Shown piece after piece: positions 34,901-43,633 of a DNA stretch of 60,079 nt. The position numbers and the translations under genes are program-made. The notes under the pieces were generated by a model. The model made no database searches. It saw only the letters and a list, made by a program, of their open reading frames with translations, and was not told the origin of the DNA. The DNA comes from CAVCAD01 sp036653735 (GTDB lineage Bacteria > Bacillota_I > Bacilli_A > RF39 > UBA660), in assembly GCA_036653735.1 (NCBI GenBank), contig JAVVTI010000002.1:1-60079 (forward strand), written 5' to 3'. Within the stretch, counting starts at the first letter, position 1. Every line of letters begins with the position of its first letter.

Positions 34901-35563
34901 ATTACCACTTTGTATAAATGAAGATACACAGTCTAATCTTTTAACAAGTCTAATCTTCTTTTGACCAGTAGCAGTTTCCATATCTTTTCTTATTTGTTCT
35001 TCATCATGTTCTAGGTTTACTTCTCTAAGAAGTATCTCTATTGCTTCAGCACCCATACCTACAGAGAATGCATTACCATACTTTTCATAGTATGACCTAT
35101 ATTCTTTATCAGATAAAGTTTGTTTCTTTTCAAGAGGAGCAGTTCCTGGATCTATTACAATATAACTTACAAAATAAAGTACTTCCTCTAGATCACGAGG
35201 AGACATATCAAGAATAAGACCTATTTTAGGAGGTACACCTTTAGCATACCAAATATGAGAAACAGGAGTTGCAAGTTCTATATGACCCATTCTTTCTCTT
35301 CTTACTTTAGAACGAGTTACTTCAACTCCACACTTATCACATACAACATTTTTATATCTTAAACGTTTATATTTACCACAAGAACACTCAAAATCCTTAG
35401 TAGGACCAAATATTTTTTCACAAAATAATCCATCTCTTTCAGGTTTTAATGTCCTATAATTTATAGTTTCTGGTTTTTTAACTTCACCATAACTCCATGA
35501 TCTTATTTTCTCAGGAGAAGCAATTCCAATACGAATTCCTTCGAACATATTGACTTCCATCAT
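31928..35563 (-). CDS. rpoC: RNA polymerase beta-prime subunit
   Basis: 1211 residues. Zinc-binding N-terminus (CSCGKYKRLRYKNVVCDKCG), the catalytic NADFDGDQMAVH, the bridge-helix GPRG-type segment and the trigger loop near the LGEPGTQLTMRTFHTGG region. The start ATG overlaps the rpoB stop by one base (TAATG), with GGGAG upstream. It forms the enzyme core with RpoB. A clear terminator follows. Confidence 0.98.
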   Translation of the reverse strand: MMEVNMFEGIRIGIASPEKIRSWSYGEVKKPETINYRTLKPERDGLFCEKIFGPTKDFECSCGKYKRLRYKNVVCDKCGVEVTRSKVRRERMGHIELATPVSHIWYAKGVPPKIGLILDMSPRDLEEVLYFVSYIVIDPGTAPLEKKQTLSDKEYRSYYEKYGNAFSVGMGAEAIEILLREVNLEHDEEQIRKDMETATGQKKIRLVKRLDCVSSFIQSGNRPEWMIISALPVIPPELRPMIQLPGGRFATSDLNDLYRRIINRNNRLKKLLELGAPTIIVQNEKRMLQEAVDALIDNGRRGRSVQGSGARALKSLSSMLKGKQGRFRQNLLGKRVDYSGRSVIVVGPNLKMSECGIPKDMALELFKPYVIHDIVEQELAHNIKGAKKLIDAQDERVWDIVENVIKEHPVLLNRAPTLHRLGIQAFEPRLVSGKAIRLHPLVCTAFNADFDGDQMAVHVPLSAEAQSEARILMLGANNILSPKDGKPIVTPSQDMVLGNYYLTIETPGEEHEGKAYKNENEALMAYERKEITLHTRICIPVSSFTHKVFIEEQKDKYLVTTVGKIKFNEILPDSYPYINEATKENLEGVTPDKFFIEKGLNLVQEVAKREPTVAFIKGDLEKVIAQVFKRYKTTETSIMLDKLKNLGFKYSTVAGITFSLADIIISEKKPIIIAETQKTVDQINKQFKRGLITDEERHGKIVKLWFEARDKVQDDLVDLAGKNLSNPLSMILTSKARGNKTQLVQLSGMRGIMSKPDGTPVEIPILASFKEGLDVQEFFLSTHGSRKGTADTALKTANAGYLTRRLVDVVQDLIIKEEDCGTIAGLTIEAFVDENSGAKIENFDERIIGRFTNQKVVDPKTKETIIEKGELVTEAIAERIVKAGITKLEIRSILTCKTHKGLCKKCYGTNLATGNIVEVGEAVGIMAAQSIGEPGTQLTMRTFHTGGVAGGGDITLGLPRVEELFEARTPKAKATISEINGVVTKIEEEKGKHIIYVTNDIETREHVTLYNSRVKVSLKDKVIAGEALTEGSVAPKELLAVTDPLTAQEYILKEIQKVYKSQGVDVADKHIEAVVKRMIQKIRILDPGDTEFIEGLAVYLRDFTEANKPIILAGKVPAKGQVIMLGITKASLETDSFLSAASFQETTRILTDASVRGKVDNLCGLKENVILGKLIPSGTGLKQYSNLELELEKELLSGDSSEVLEETFLES

Positions 35564-38500
35564 TATTCTTCACTCCCTTCTTCATCTTCTAAATCAAGCA
35601 ACTCTTCTTCCATAAATTCTTCTTCTAAATTATTATCAAGTTCATCATCTTCTAGTAGTTCTTCATCTATAGTTTCATTATCTATTTTTTCTTCTATTAT
35701 GTTTTCTAAAGTACTATCAATAATCTTAGAAATTTTCTTTATAGGAGTCTTTTCTATAGTTTCTTCAGTAGTTTCTACTTTTTCTTTAATATTACCAATT
35801 TCATCTATAGTAACAGGAAGATCTTCATCATCTTCTTCTTCCTCAAGTTCTTTAAGTTCCTTAATTCCTTTATTAGTAAGTATAGATATATCTAAGCCTA
35901 ATGCTTGGAATTCTTTAATAAGTACTCTAAAACTCTCTGGTACTCCGGCATCTCCTATTGGTTTACCTTTTACAATAGATTCATATACTCTAACTCTTCC
36001 TATAACATCATCTGATTTAATAGTAAGAACTTCTTGTAATATATGAGCAGCTCCATAAGCATATAAAGCCCATACTTCCATTTCACCAAATCTTTGTCCA
36101 CCAAATTGTGCTTTTCCACCTAGAGGTTGTTGTGTTACAAGTGAGTAAGGTCCTGTTGCTCTAGCATGAAGTTTATCATCAACCATATGTATAAGTCTTA
36201 TCATATACATAACACCAACAGCAACTCTCATATCAAATGCATCACCTGTTTTACCATCATATAATACTGTTTTATAATCAGCATCAAGTCCAGCTTCTGC
36301 AGTCATATCAATTAAATCTTTTTCAGTAGCACTATCAAATACTGGCGTTGCAATATGTACATTTAACGATTTAGCAGCCATACCTAAATGTATTTCAAGT
36401 ATTTGTCCTAAATTCATACGTGATGGAACACCTAGTGGATTAAGCATAATATCTACTGGAGTACCATCTGGTAAATATGGCATATCTTCTTGAGGAAGTA
36501 TTAGAGAAACAACTCCTTTATTTCCATAACGACCAGCCATCTTATCTCCAACTTGCATCTTTCTCTTCTTTATAATATATACTCTTACTAACTTAGTAAC
36601 TCCCACTGGAAGTTCATCAGAGTTTTCTTTAGTAAATATTTGTACATCATGAACAACTCCACCACTACCATGGGCAACTCTTAAAGAAGTATCTCTTACT
36701 TCACGAGTCTTTTCACCAAATATAGCATGTAATAATTTTTCTTCACTAGTAAGTTCTTGCATTCCTTTAGGGGTAACTTTACCTACTAATATATCATTTT
36801 CTTTTACCTCAGTACCTATGCGTACTATACCATTTTCATCTAAGTTTTTACGAGCATCTTCACTTACATTAGGAATATCTCTAGTAAACTCTTCAGGTCC
36901 TAGCTTAGTATCTCTACATTCAGTTGCAGCATCTTCTATATGTAATGAAGTAAATACATCATCTTTAACTATTCTTTCATTAAGTATTACAGCATCTTCA
37001 TAGTTATATCCATTATATGTCATAAAGGCTACTACTACATTTTTACCAAGAGCAAGTTCACCTAAATCAGTAGAAGGACCATCTGCAATAGTTTGACCTA
37101 TTTTTACTTTGTCTCCTTTTTTAACAATTGGTCTTTGATTATAACAAGTCTCAGCATTACTTCTTTGAAAATTAAGTAAGTCATATGTTTTATCTTCTTC
37201 TTTAGAAGACACAACTATTTTCTTAGCATCAACATACTTAACTTCTCCTGCATTAGTTGCTAAAACAGTTGCACCAGTATCACGAGCAGCAGCATACTCA
37301 ACACCTGTAGCTACATAAGGAGCTTCAGGAATTAATAAAGGTACTGCTTGTCTTTGCATATTAGCACCCATTAAGGCACGATTAGCATCATTATGTTCCA
37401 AGAATGGTATTAATGATGTAGTAATGGAAACTATTTGATTAGGAGCAACATCAACATAATCAATTTTTTCCTTGCCTACTAATACATTTTCTCTTTCAAA
37501 TCTAGCAGGAACTATATCATCTATAATTTCTTTATTATCATTAACCTTTATAGTAGCTTGAGAAATACAGAAGCATTCCTCTTCATCAGCTGTCATATAT
37601 ACAACTTCATCAGTTATTCTAGCATTTACTACTTTACTATATGGTGTCATAATGAAACCATACTCATTAACTTTAGCATAAGAAGCTAAAGATGTAATAA
37701 GACCTATATTTTGTCCTTCTGGAGTTTCTATTGGACATATTCTTCCATAATGAGAACTATTAACGTCACGAACTTCCATTCCAGCTCTATCACGAGATAA
37801 ACCACCAGGCCCTAGAGCACTTAGTCTTCTCTTATCGTTAAGTTCACTTATAGGATTTATTTGATCCATAAATTTAGATAATTGACTACTACCAAAGAAT
37901 TCCTTTAAAGCAGCAGTAACTGGTCTAATATTAATTAAACTCTTAGGAGTAACAGTGTCTATTTCTTGCGTAGACATTCTCTCTCTTATAACACGCTCCA
38001 TACGAGCAACACCTATTCTAAATTGATTTTGAATAAGTTCTCCACCCTGTCTTACACGTCTATTACCTAAATGATCAATCTCATCATAAGAGCCTACTCC
38101 AAAATGAAGATTAATATAATATGAAATACTAGCATATATATCTGATATAGTTAAGCATTTAGTAGTAATACTTTGATCATTACCAATTACCTTAAGAATA
38201 GATTCATCATTATTAGAATAAACTAAAACTTCCTGAATCTTATTATAGCTATCAAGATCCTCATTAATCTTAACAGTTTTAAGTCCATAACCACTTTCAA
38301 ATATAGGTTTAAGAATTTCTAGAACATCTTTATTAACAACTGTACCCTTTTTAACTATAATTTCTTTACCTACTTTAATATTCTGTGCTAACTTATTATT
38401 AAGTAACCTATCAGTTACATTAAGTTTCTTATTAAACTTATATCTTCCTACTTTAGCTAGATCATATCTAAACTTATCAAAAAATCTTGTTACTAATTGA

Positions 38501-39258
38501 TTCTTAGATGAATCTAAAGTAGCAGGTTCTCCTGGACGAAGTTTCTCATAAATTTCTATTAAGGCTTCATCAGTATTCTTAGTACTATCTTTTTCTAGAG
38601 TATTAATTAAATATTCGCTCTCACCAAAAACCTCAAGTATATCTTCATCACTTGATAAACCTAGTGCTCTTAATAATGTAGTAATAGGAACTTTTCTAGT
38701 CCTATCTATTCTAACATAAAAAACCCCTCTAGCATCAAGCTCATACTCAAGCCAAGTACCTTTATTAGGTATTACTTCATTAGTAATAATCTCTCTACCA
38801 TTTTTATCAATTTCTCTCTTATAATAAATACTAGGAGAACGTACAAGCTGAGAATTGATTACTCTTTCTACTCCATTTATGATAAAAGAACCAGTATCAG
38901 TCATTAAAGGTAAGTCGCCTAAATAAACTTCTTGCTCTTTAACTTCACCAGTCTCATTAATGAAAAGTCTTGCTTCCACCTTAAGAGGAGCTCCATATGA
39001 AACTCTTTTCTCTTTACTTTCTTTAATAGAATATCTTGGTTCATCAAATGAATAAGAACCAAATTCAAGTGATAAAGAACCAGAAAAGCTTTCTACTGGA
39101 AAAATATCTTCAAATACTTCTTTTATTCCTTCCTCTAAAAATTTCTTATAAGAATCTTTCTGTATCTCCAAAAGATTCTTAAGTTCATAAGTGTCCTTAA
39201 TTTCAGAGAAATTTCTTCTTTCTCTATAGTCTCCAAATTTCTTTAATTTGTAAGCCAT
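35563..39258 (-). CDS. rpoB: RNA polymerase beta subunit, with long acidic tail
   Basis: 1231 residues. The rifampicin-binding region (FFGSSQLSKFMDQINPISELNDKRRLSALGPGG), the YGNKGV segment and the C-terminal KGKPIGDAGVPESF-type clamp are standard. The last 90 residues or so are an acidic extension (EEEEDDEDLPVT, ending LLDLEDEEGSEE) with a Lys-rich centre, longer than in Bacillus. Its promoter has a -35 inside the end of the rsmC-like gene (39328-39357). Confidence 0.98.
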   Translation of the reverse strand: MAYKLKKFGDYRERRNFSEIKDTYELKNLLEIQKDSYKKFLEEGIKEVFEDIFPVESFSGSLSLEFGSYSFDEPRYSIKESKEKRVSYGAPLKVEARLFINETGEVKEQEVYLGDLPLMTDTGSFIINGVERVINSQLVRSPSIYYKREIDKNGREIITNEVIPNKGTWLEYELDARGVFYVRIDRTRKVPITTLLRALGLSSDEDILEVFGESEYLINTLEKDSTKNTDEALIEIYEKLRPGEPATLDSSKNQLVTRFFDKFRYDLAKVGRYKFNKKLNVTDRLLNNKLAQNIKVGKEIIVKKGTVVNKDVLEILKPIFESGYGLKTVKINEDLDSYNKIQEVLVYSNNDESILKVIGNDQSITTKCLTISDIYASISYYINLHFGVGSYDEIDHLGNRRVRQGGELIQNQFRIGVARMERVIRERMSTQEIDTVTPKSLINIRPVTAALKEFFGSSQLSKFMDQINPISELNDKRRLSALGPGGLSRDRAGMEVRDVNSSHYGRICPIETPEGQNIGLITSLASYAKVNEYGFIMTPYSKVVNARITDEVVYMTADEEECFCISQATIKVNDNKEIIDDIVPARFERENVLVGKEKIDYVDVAPNQIVSITTSLIPFLEHNDANRALMGANMQRQAVPLLIPEAPYVATGVEYAAARDTGATVLATNAGEVKYVDAKKIVVSSKEEDKTYDLLNFQRSNAETCYNQRPIVKKGDKVKIGQTIADGPSTDLGELALGKNVVVAFMTYNGYNYEDAVILNERIVKDDVFTSLHIEDAATECRDTKLGPEEFTRDIPNVSEDARKNLDENGIVRIGTEVKENDILVGKVTPKGMQELTSEEKLLHAIFGEKTREVRDTSLRVAHGSGGVVHDVQIFTKENSDELPVGVTKLVRVYIIKKRKMQVGDKMAGRYGNKGVVSLILPQEDMPYLPDGTPVDIMLNPLGVPSRMNLGQILEIHLGMAAKSLNVHIATPVFDSATEKDLIDMTAEAGLDADYKTVLYDGKTGDAFDMRVAVGVMYMIRLIHMVDDKLHARATGPYSLVTQQPLGGKAQFGGQRFGEMEVWALYAYGAAHILQEVLTIKSDDVIGRVRVYESIVKGKPIGDAGVPESFRVLIKEFQALGLDISILTNKGIKELKELEEEEDDEDLPVTIDEIGNIKEKVETTEETIEKTPIKKISKIIDSTLENIIEEKIDNETIDEELLEDDELDNNLEEEFMEEELLDLEDEEGSEE

Positions 39259-39327
39259 TCTTTCACCCCAATTTCTAAATTTTTAAATAAATATTAATTC
39301 TAAGAATAAAACGCAGTGCAATAACTG

Positions 39328-39357
39328 ATTTTACTACAAAACACCCTCTTTAGTCAA
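39328..39357 (-). promoter_or_regulatory. Promoter of rpoBC
   Basis: TTGACT (39352-39357, overlapping the end of the rsmC-like gene) and TAAAAT (39328-39333), spacer 18. It gives rpoBC transcription independent of the ribosomal-protein unit. Confidence 0.55.
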
Positions 39358-39955
39358 GTCTTTTCTTAGCACAAAATATAAAATATCCTTTATCTTTATA
39401 AATAAGATCAACTTTATAATAGTTTTCAAGTACTTTCTTAGTAGATAAAGCTCCTTGATCTTTTCTAATAACAAACCATACTTCACCTTCATCTGTTAAA
39501 TAATCTCTTGCTCCTACTAAAATATCTAAAACTATTTTTTTACCAGCTCTAATAGGTGGATTAGTAATAATAACATCATATTTACCAGTAACTGCCTCAT
39601 ATACATTACTAACAAATACTTTACTATTTACTTTATTTATATCAGCATTCATTTGTGCTAAATGAACACTTCTTTTATTAATATCAATTCCATCTACTTG
39701 TGAAGAAGTGATTTTACTTATAATAATACCTATAACACCATAACCACAACCTACATCAAGAATCTTTTTACTTGCAGAATTATATTTTAAATAAGTACTA
39801 ATAAGAGTTCTAGTTCCATAATCAATATAATTCTTAGAAAACACTCCATTATCACTATAAAATATAAATGATATATCATTATAAATAAACTCTATTTTTT
39901 TAAGATTACTTTTAATATCATTATTAGTAAAATAATGATCTGTAGAACCTACCAT
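39350..39955 (-). CDS. RsmC-like class I methyltransferase (YbxB-type)
   Basis: 201 residues: SAM loop LDVGCGYGVIGI, then DINKRSVHLA and the catalytic NPPIRAGK. This is the rRNA small-subunit methyltransferase C family and sits between rplL and rpoB, as ybxB does in Bacillus. Its target in this organism cannot be told. It overlaps the upstream hypothetical gene by seven bases. Confidence 0.9.
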   Translation of the reverse strand: MVGSTDHYFTNNDIKSNLKKIEFIYNDISFIFYSDNGVFSKNYIDYGTRTLISTYLKYNSASKKILDVGCGYGVIGIIISKITSSQVDGIDINKRSVHLAQMNADINKVNSKVFVSNVYEAVTGKYDVIITNPPIRAGKKIVLDILVGARDYLTDEGEVWFVIRKDQGALSTKKVLENYYKVDLIYKDKGYFIFCAKKRLD

Positions 39956-40572
39956 CTTTTAGAAAACCTTCCTAAATCAACAATATTTTCTTTTTTAAAT
40001 CTCCTTATATTATAATCTTCTACTTCACTAGATTTATCATAGAAACTTTTAAATACTTCGCCGTCTCTATAATGCATATTAGTTACATTATAGTTAAAAG
40101 TTTCATAAGGAATAACTTCATTATCACTCTGGTAATAATGAGTCTTCTTGTCTACTACTTCTGTAATCTTAACATCAAACTTCTTACCAATACTATCACT
40201 TTTTAAGAATATAAAACTCTTAACATCAAATACGGGATTTCCATTCTTATCTTTATGATACATACCCTCTATTATATTAAAAACTTCATAATCTGAATTA
40301 TTATCACGAGTAGAAGATGGCAAAAAATAATATACTATACCTTTATTGTACAGCATAATATTATTTTCATCATCTACAGTAGTTGTAGGATTTCCCTTAT
40401 TTTCTAGTTTAATAAGTTTTTTAAATAAGTTCCTAGTAAGTAAAAATATAGCACAATTTCTATCTATATAAGAAGAAATAAACTTATAAGAACTTCTATC
40501 ATTTCCGTCATTTCCTTTTAGATTTTCAGATAATAAGAGCATATTTTTATTATTCAATATATATCTTATCAT
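39949..40572 (-). CDS. Hypothetical protein
   Basis: 207 residues, no signal peptide or membrane span, with MIRYILNNKNMLLLSENL at the start, then a mixed alpha/beta pattern with KGNPTTTVDDENNIMLYNKGIVYYFLPSS and many Asp/Asn. No family is recognised. It lies between rplL and the rsmC-like gene, where Bacillus has no such gene, after a terminator (40591-40615), and has GGAGG upstream of its ATG. Confidence 0.65.
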   Translation of the reverse strand: MIRYILNNKNMLLLSENLKGNDGNDRSSYKFISSYIDRNCAIFLLTRNLFKKLIKLENKGNPTTTVDDENNIMLYNKGIVYYFLPSSTRDNNSDYEVFNIIEGMYHKDKNGNPVFDVKSFIFLKSDSIGKKFDVKITEVVDKKTHYYQSDNEVIPYETFNYNVTNMHYRDGEVFKSFYDKSSEVEDYNIRRFKKENIVDLGRFSKRW

Positions 40573-40590
40573 ATTCCTCCTATGGTAGGC

Positions 40591-40615
40591 AAAAAAGCCT
40601 TTATTAAAAAGGCTT
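40591..40615 (-). terminator. Terminator after rplL
   Basis: AAGCCTTT and AAAGGCTT on the minus strand with TTTT following. It lies just before the Shine-Dalgarno of the next gene, as at tyrS. Confidence 0.8.
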
Positions 40616-40620
40616 ATTTA

Positions 40621-40986
40621 TTAAACTAATTCTACTGTTGCTCCAACTTCTTCAAATTTTGCTTTTAATTCATTAGCATCATTTAATTTTAAGTTTTCTT
40701 TAACATTTCCACCATTATCAGCAACATCTTTTGCTTCTTTAAGACCTAAACCAGTAATTTCTCTAACTAATTTAATTACTTGTAATTTTTGTCCTCCAGC
40801 ACTAGTTAATACCACTGTTTTAGTAACATCTTCATCAACTACTGCTTCAGCAGGTGCTGCTGCAACTGCTACTGCAGATGGATCAACTCCAAATGTTTCT
40901 TTCATCATGTCTACTAATTCTTTTACCTCAAGAATAGTACTTTCCTTTAAACTTTCAATAATATCTTTATTTGATATCTTAGCCAT
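40621..40986 (-). CDS. rplL: 50S ribosomal protein L7/L12
   Basis: 121 residues: N-terminal dimerisation helices, an Ala-rich hinge (AVAVAAAPAEAV) and the C-terminal LREITGLGLKEAKDVAD domain that contacts elongation factors. One base overlaps rplJ. Confidence 0.98.
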   Translation of the reverse strand: MAKISNKDIIESLKESTILEVKELVDMMKETFGVDPSAVAVAAAPAEAVVDEDVTKTVVLTSAGGQKLQVIKLVREITGLGLKEAKDVADNGGNVKENLKLNDANELKAKFEEVGATVELV

Positions 40987-41492
40987 TATGCTTCTCCTCC
41001 TTCTTTCTCTAATTTTTCAGCATACATATTCAATCCAATACTTAAATTTTTAACATGCTCTATTAAGCCTCCAGCAAACATTGTAAGTAATCCCTCCATA
41101 CTTGGAATAGTTGCATAAGTATTAATAACATTAAGATCAAGAATTTCATTATCTAAATAACCAACTCTTACCTCAAGTGCTTTATGATCCTTAGCAAAAT
41201 TACAAACAAGTTTAATAGGTTCAATAATATCATCAGCAAAAACATAAATATTAGGTCCTGCCATATACTCACTTAAATCTATTTTATTAGCTTTAAGTGC
41301 TATATCCATTAAAGTATTTTTATATACTTTAATTTCAGCATTACTTTTTTTAAGATTACTTCTTAGTGATTCAATTTCACTAACAGTTAAGCCTTGATAA
41401 TTTAAAAGTAAAAACAACTTATTAGATTTTAATTTCTTTTCAATCTCACTAACTGTTTCTTTTTTTAAATTCAAACTTTTAGTACTTGCCAT
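40986..41492 (-). CDS. rplJ: 50S ribosomal protein L10
   Basis: 168 residues from the ATG at 41492 (GGGAGG five bases upstream). LSNLKKSNAEIKVYKNTL and the C-terminal helical L12-binding spine are typical. With L12 it forms the stalk and regulates its own leader (41511-41586). Confidence 0.97.
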   Translation of the reverse strand: MASTKSLNLKKETVSEIEKKLKSNKLFLLLNYQGLTVSEIESLRSNLKKSNAEIKVYKNTLMDIALKANKIDLSEYMAGPNIYVFADDIIEPIKLVCNFAKDHKALEVRVGYLDNEILDLNVINTYATIPSMEGLLTMFAGGLIEHVKNLSIGLNMYAEKLEKEGGEA

Positions 41493-41510
41493 ATTTCCTC
41501 CCTTACATAT

Positions 41511-41586
41511 TAAAAGCTTCCACAAGGAAGCCTTATTTAAAAGTGCTTCCTAAGCAGGATTTACTTTACACCTGCTGTCTTTGGAT
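41511..41586 (-). ncRNA. L10 leader (ribosomal-protein autoregulatory RNA) with attenuator
   Basis: The minus-strand leader begins CCAAAGACAGCAGG and continues with ATCCTGCTTAGG, the conserved core of the L10 leader. Three copies of the GGAAGC/GCTTCC sequence (41545-41550, 41526-41531, 41516-41521) allow either a long-range stem or a terminator hairpin (loop TTGT, then TTTTAA). Binding of L10 or L10-L12 is known in Bacillus to favour the termination arrangement. Confidence 0.85.
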
Positions 41587-41623
41587 AACTTTTCATGTCT
41601 TTTTAATTATAATATATAATTAC

Positions 41624-42319
41624 TTATTTGTCAAAAGAATTTTTATCAACTTTAAGTCCAGGACTCATAGTTGAAGAAATACTAATGTTTTTAATAAATT
41701 CACCTTTAGCTGTTGTTGGTTTATTCTTAACTACTTCGCGATACAAAGCAATAAAGTTTTCATCAAGACTTTTTTCATCAAATGACAATTTACCAATAAT
41801 AGCATGAACATTTCCAAAAGAATCATTTTTGAATTCAACTTGACCTTTTTTAATATTAGTAACAGCAACTTTTACATTATTAGTAACTGTTCCTAATTTA
41901 GGATTTGGCATCAAACCCTTAGGTCCTAATATCTTACCTATTTTACCAAGAGGTACCATTATATCAGGAGTTGCTACAATTGCATCAAAATCAAACCAAG
42001 ATTCCTTAGAAATCTTTTCAATTAATTCTTCTCCTCCTACATAATCAGCTCCTGCTTCATTAGCTTCCTTAACCATAGATTTAGTAAGTACTAAAACTTT
42101 TTTAGTCTTACCAGTTCCATGAGGAAGTACAATAGAACTTCTAACATTCATATCTGTCTTCTTAGCATCAATATTTAATTTAAATGCTACATCAACAGTC
42201 TCATCAAACTTTCTTTTAGATATTTCCTTTAGTAATTTAATCGCTTCATCTTTAGAATAAACTTTGTTCTTTTCTAAACTCTTAGAAGCTTCCACATAAT
42301 TTTTTCCATGTTTCTTCAT
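41624..42319 (-). CDS. rplA: 50S ribosomal protein L1
   Basis: 231 residues, family length. Signatures VVLPHGTGKTKKVLVL, ATPDIMVPLGKIGKILGPKGLMPNPK and the lysine-rich N-terminus. It binds the 23S L1 stalk. GGAGG precedes the ATG and rplK precedes it by 26 bases. Confidence 0.98.
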   Translation of the reverse strand: MKKHGKNYVEASKSLEKNKVYSKDEAIKLLKEISKRKFDETVDVAFKLNIDAKKTDMNVRSSIVLPHGTGKTKKVLVLTKSMVKEANEAGADYVGGEELIEKISKESWFDFDAIVATPDIMVPLGKIGKILGPKGLMPNPKLGTVTNNVKVAVTNIKKGQVEFKNDSFGNVHAIIGKLSFDEKSLDENFIALYREVVKNKPTTAKGEFIKNISISSTMSPGLKVDKNSFDK

Positions 42320-42345
42320 AGTTTAACCTCCTTGTGGTATATTTT

Positions 42346-42948
42346 TTATTCTTTATCTTTGTCTTTGTCATCATCTGCAGAACTTTGTTCTGTAGTTTCA
42401 ACTTCAACTTTAGCATTATCTTTAGCTGCTTCTTGCATTTCAGTAAGTTCAGCATCAAGTTTAGCCATTTCAGCTTCAGCTTCAGCTGCTTCAGCACCTT
42501 GCTCTTTAAGCTCAGCATCATTAATACCTTTAACAGCAATACCCATATTTCTAGCAGTACCAGAAATAGTGTTCATTGCATTTTCAATATTATCAGTATT
42601 TAGATCTGGTAACTTAATCTCAGCTACACGTCTTAAATCGTCTTTAGTAATTGTCGCAACAACTTCATTCGCTCCCTTAACACTGCCCTTTTTAAGTCCA
42701 GCAGCTTTAAGTAAAAGTGATGCAGTTGGTGGAGTCTTTAAAACAATATCAAAACTCTTATCTTCATAAATAGTAACTTCAGCTGGAATAACTTCACCCA
42801 TTTTATCACGAGTAGCATCATTATACCTTGAGCATAGGTCTTGCAAATTAATTCCTAGTGGACCAAACGCAGTTCCAATTGGTGGGGCTGCTGTTGCTTT
42901 ACCTGCCTCTATTTGAATCTTTACTATTTTAAATACTTTCTTTGCCAT
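42346..42948 (-). CDS. rplK: 50S ribosomal protein L11 with acidic C-terminal extension
   Basis: 200 residues from the ATG at 42948 (AGGAGGTG upstream), against about 141 for usual L11. The core (KIQIEAGKATAAPPIGTAFGPLGINL, KTPPTASLLLKAAG) is standard; the last 60 residues are an Ala/Glu-rich helical stretch followed by TTEQSSADDDKDKDKE. The tail is in frame with no codon break, so the gene is intact. Confidence 0.96.
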   Translation of the reverse strand: MAKKVFKIVKIQIEAGKATAAPPIGTAFGPLGINLQDLCSRYNDATRDKMGEVIPAEVTIYEDKSFDIVLKTPPTASLLLKAAGLKKGSVKGANEVVATITKDDLRRVAEIKLPDLNTDNIENAMNTISGTARNMGIAVKGINDAELKEQGAEAAEAEAEMAKLDAELTEMQEAAKDNAKVEVETTEQSSADDDKDKDKE

Positions 42949-43020
42949 GAAAAACACCTCCTACTTGTTTATTTTTCAGGTTCTTGGTAATAACGAATAT
43001 TACTTCTCCCAACGAAATTA

Positions 43021-43049
43021 ATAATAACATATTTTTAATACTTTTACAA
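43021..43049 (-). promoter_or_regulatory. Promoter of the rplK-rplA-(L10-L12) unit
   Basis: TTGTAA (43044-43049), 17 bases, TATTAT (43021-43026), between nusG and rplK. Confidence 0.6.
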
Positions 43050-43078
43050 TTATATTATTAAATTTTATATTATATTCC

Positions 43079-43633
43079 TTAATTCTTAGTTATTTGTAGC
43101 ATATCTACTTCTACTGGAGTCTCTTGTCCAAATAAATCTATAAGTACACTTAACTTCTGATTCTCATCATCTATTGAATCTATTTTACCGTACATTCCTT
43201 TAAATGGTCCATCAATAATACATACTGAATCACCTAAAATAACATTTGTATCAACTACTTTATTTGTACTTTCAACATTTGCTAGTATCTTATCAACTTC
43301 ATGTGGTAAAAGAGGCGTTGGTTTAGCACCCTTTCCACTAGAACCGATAAATCCAGTAACTCCTGGAGTATTACGTACTACATACCATGCTTCATCAGAC
43401 ATAATCATTTCCACTAATACATAACCAGGAAACATTAGTTTAACTTTTTCCTTCTTAACACCATCTTTAATTTCTATTTCTGTTTCAACAGGTAAAATAA
43501 CTCTAAAAATATTATTTTCCATACCCATACTTTCAGTACGCATATCTAAATTTTCTTTTACTTTACTCTCATGACCAGAATATGTATTAACTACATACCA
43601 TAATTTCTGATTTTCTTCTTTTCTCTCGTCCAT
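43079..43633 (-). CDS. nusG: Transcription termination/antitermination factor NusG
   Basis: 184 residues. WYVVNTYSGHESKVKENL at the N-terminus and LPVETEIEIKDGVKK follow, then a KOW domain with VCIIDGPFKGMYGKID. It binds RNA polymerase and ribosomes. One base overlaps secE. Confidence 0.97.
   Translation of the reverse strand: MDERKEENQKLWYVVNTYSGHESKVKENLDMRTESMGMENNIFRVILPVETEIEIKDGVKKEKVKLMFPGYVLVEMIMSDEAWYVVRNTPGVTGFIGSSGKGAKPTPLLPHEVDKILANVESTNKVVDTNVILGDSVCIIDGPFKGMYGKIDSIDDENQKLSVLIDLFGQETPVEVDMLQITKN

Noticed and set aside
41624..42346. L1-binding leader before rplA
   Set aside because: The 26-base gap contains only a Shine-Dalgarno; no conserved L1 motif is visible.
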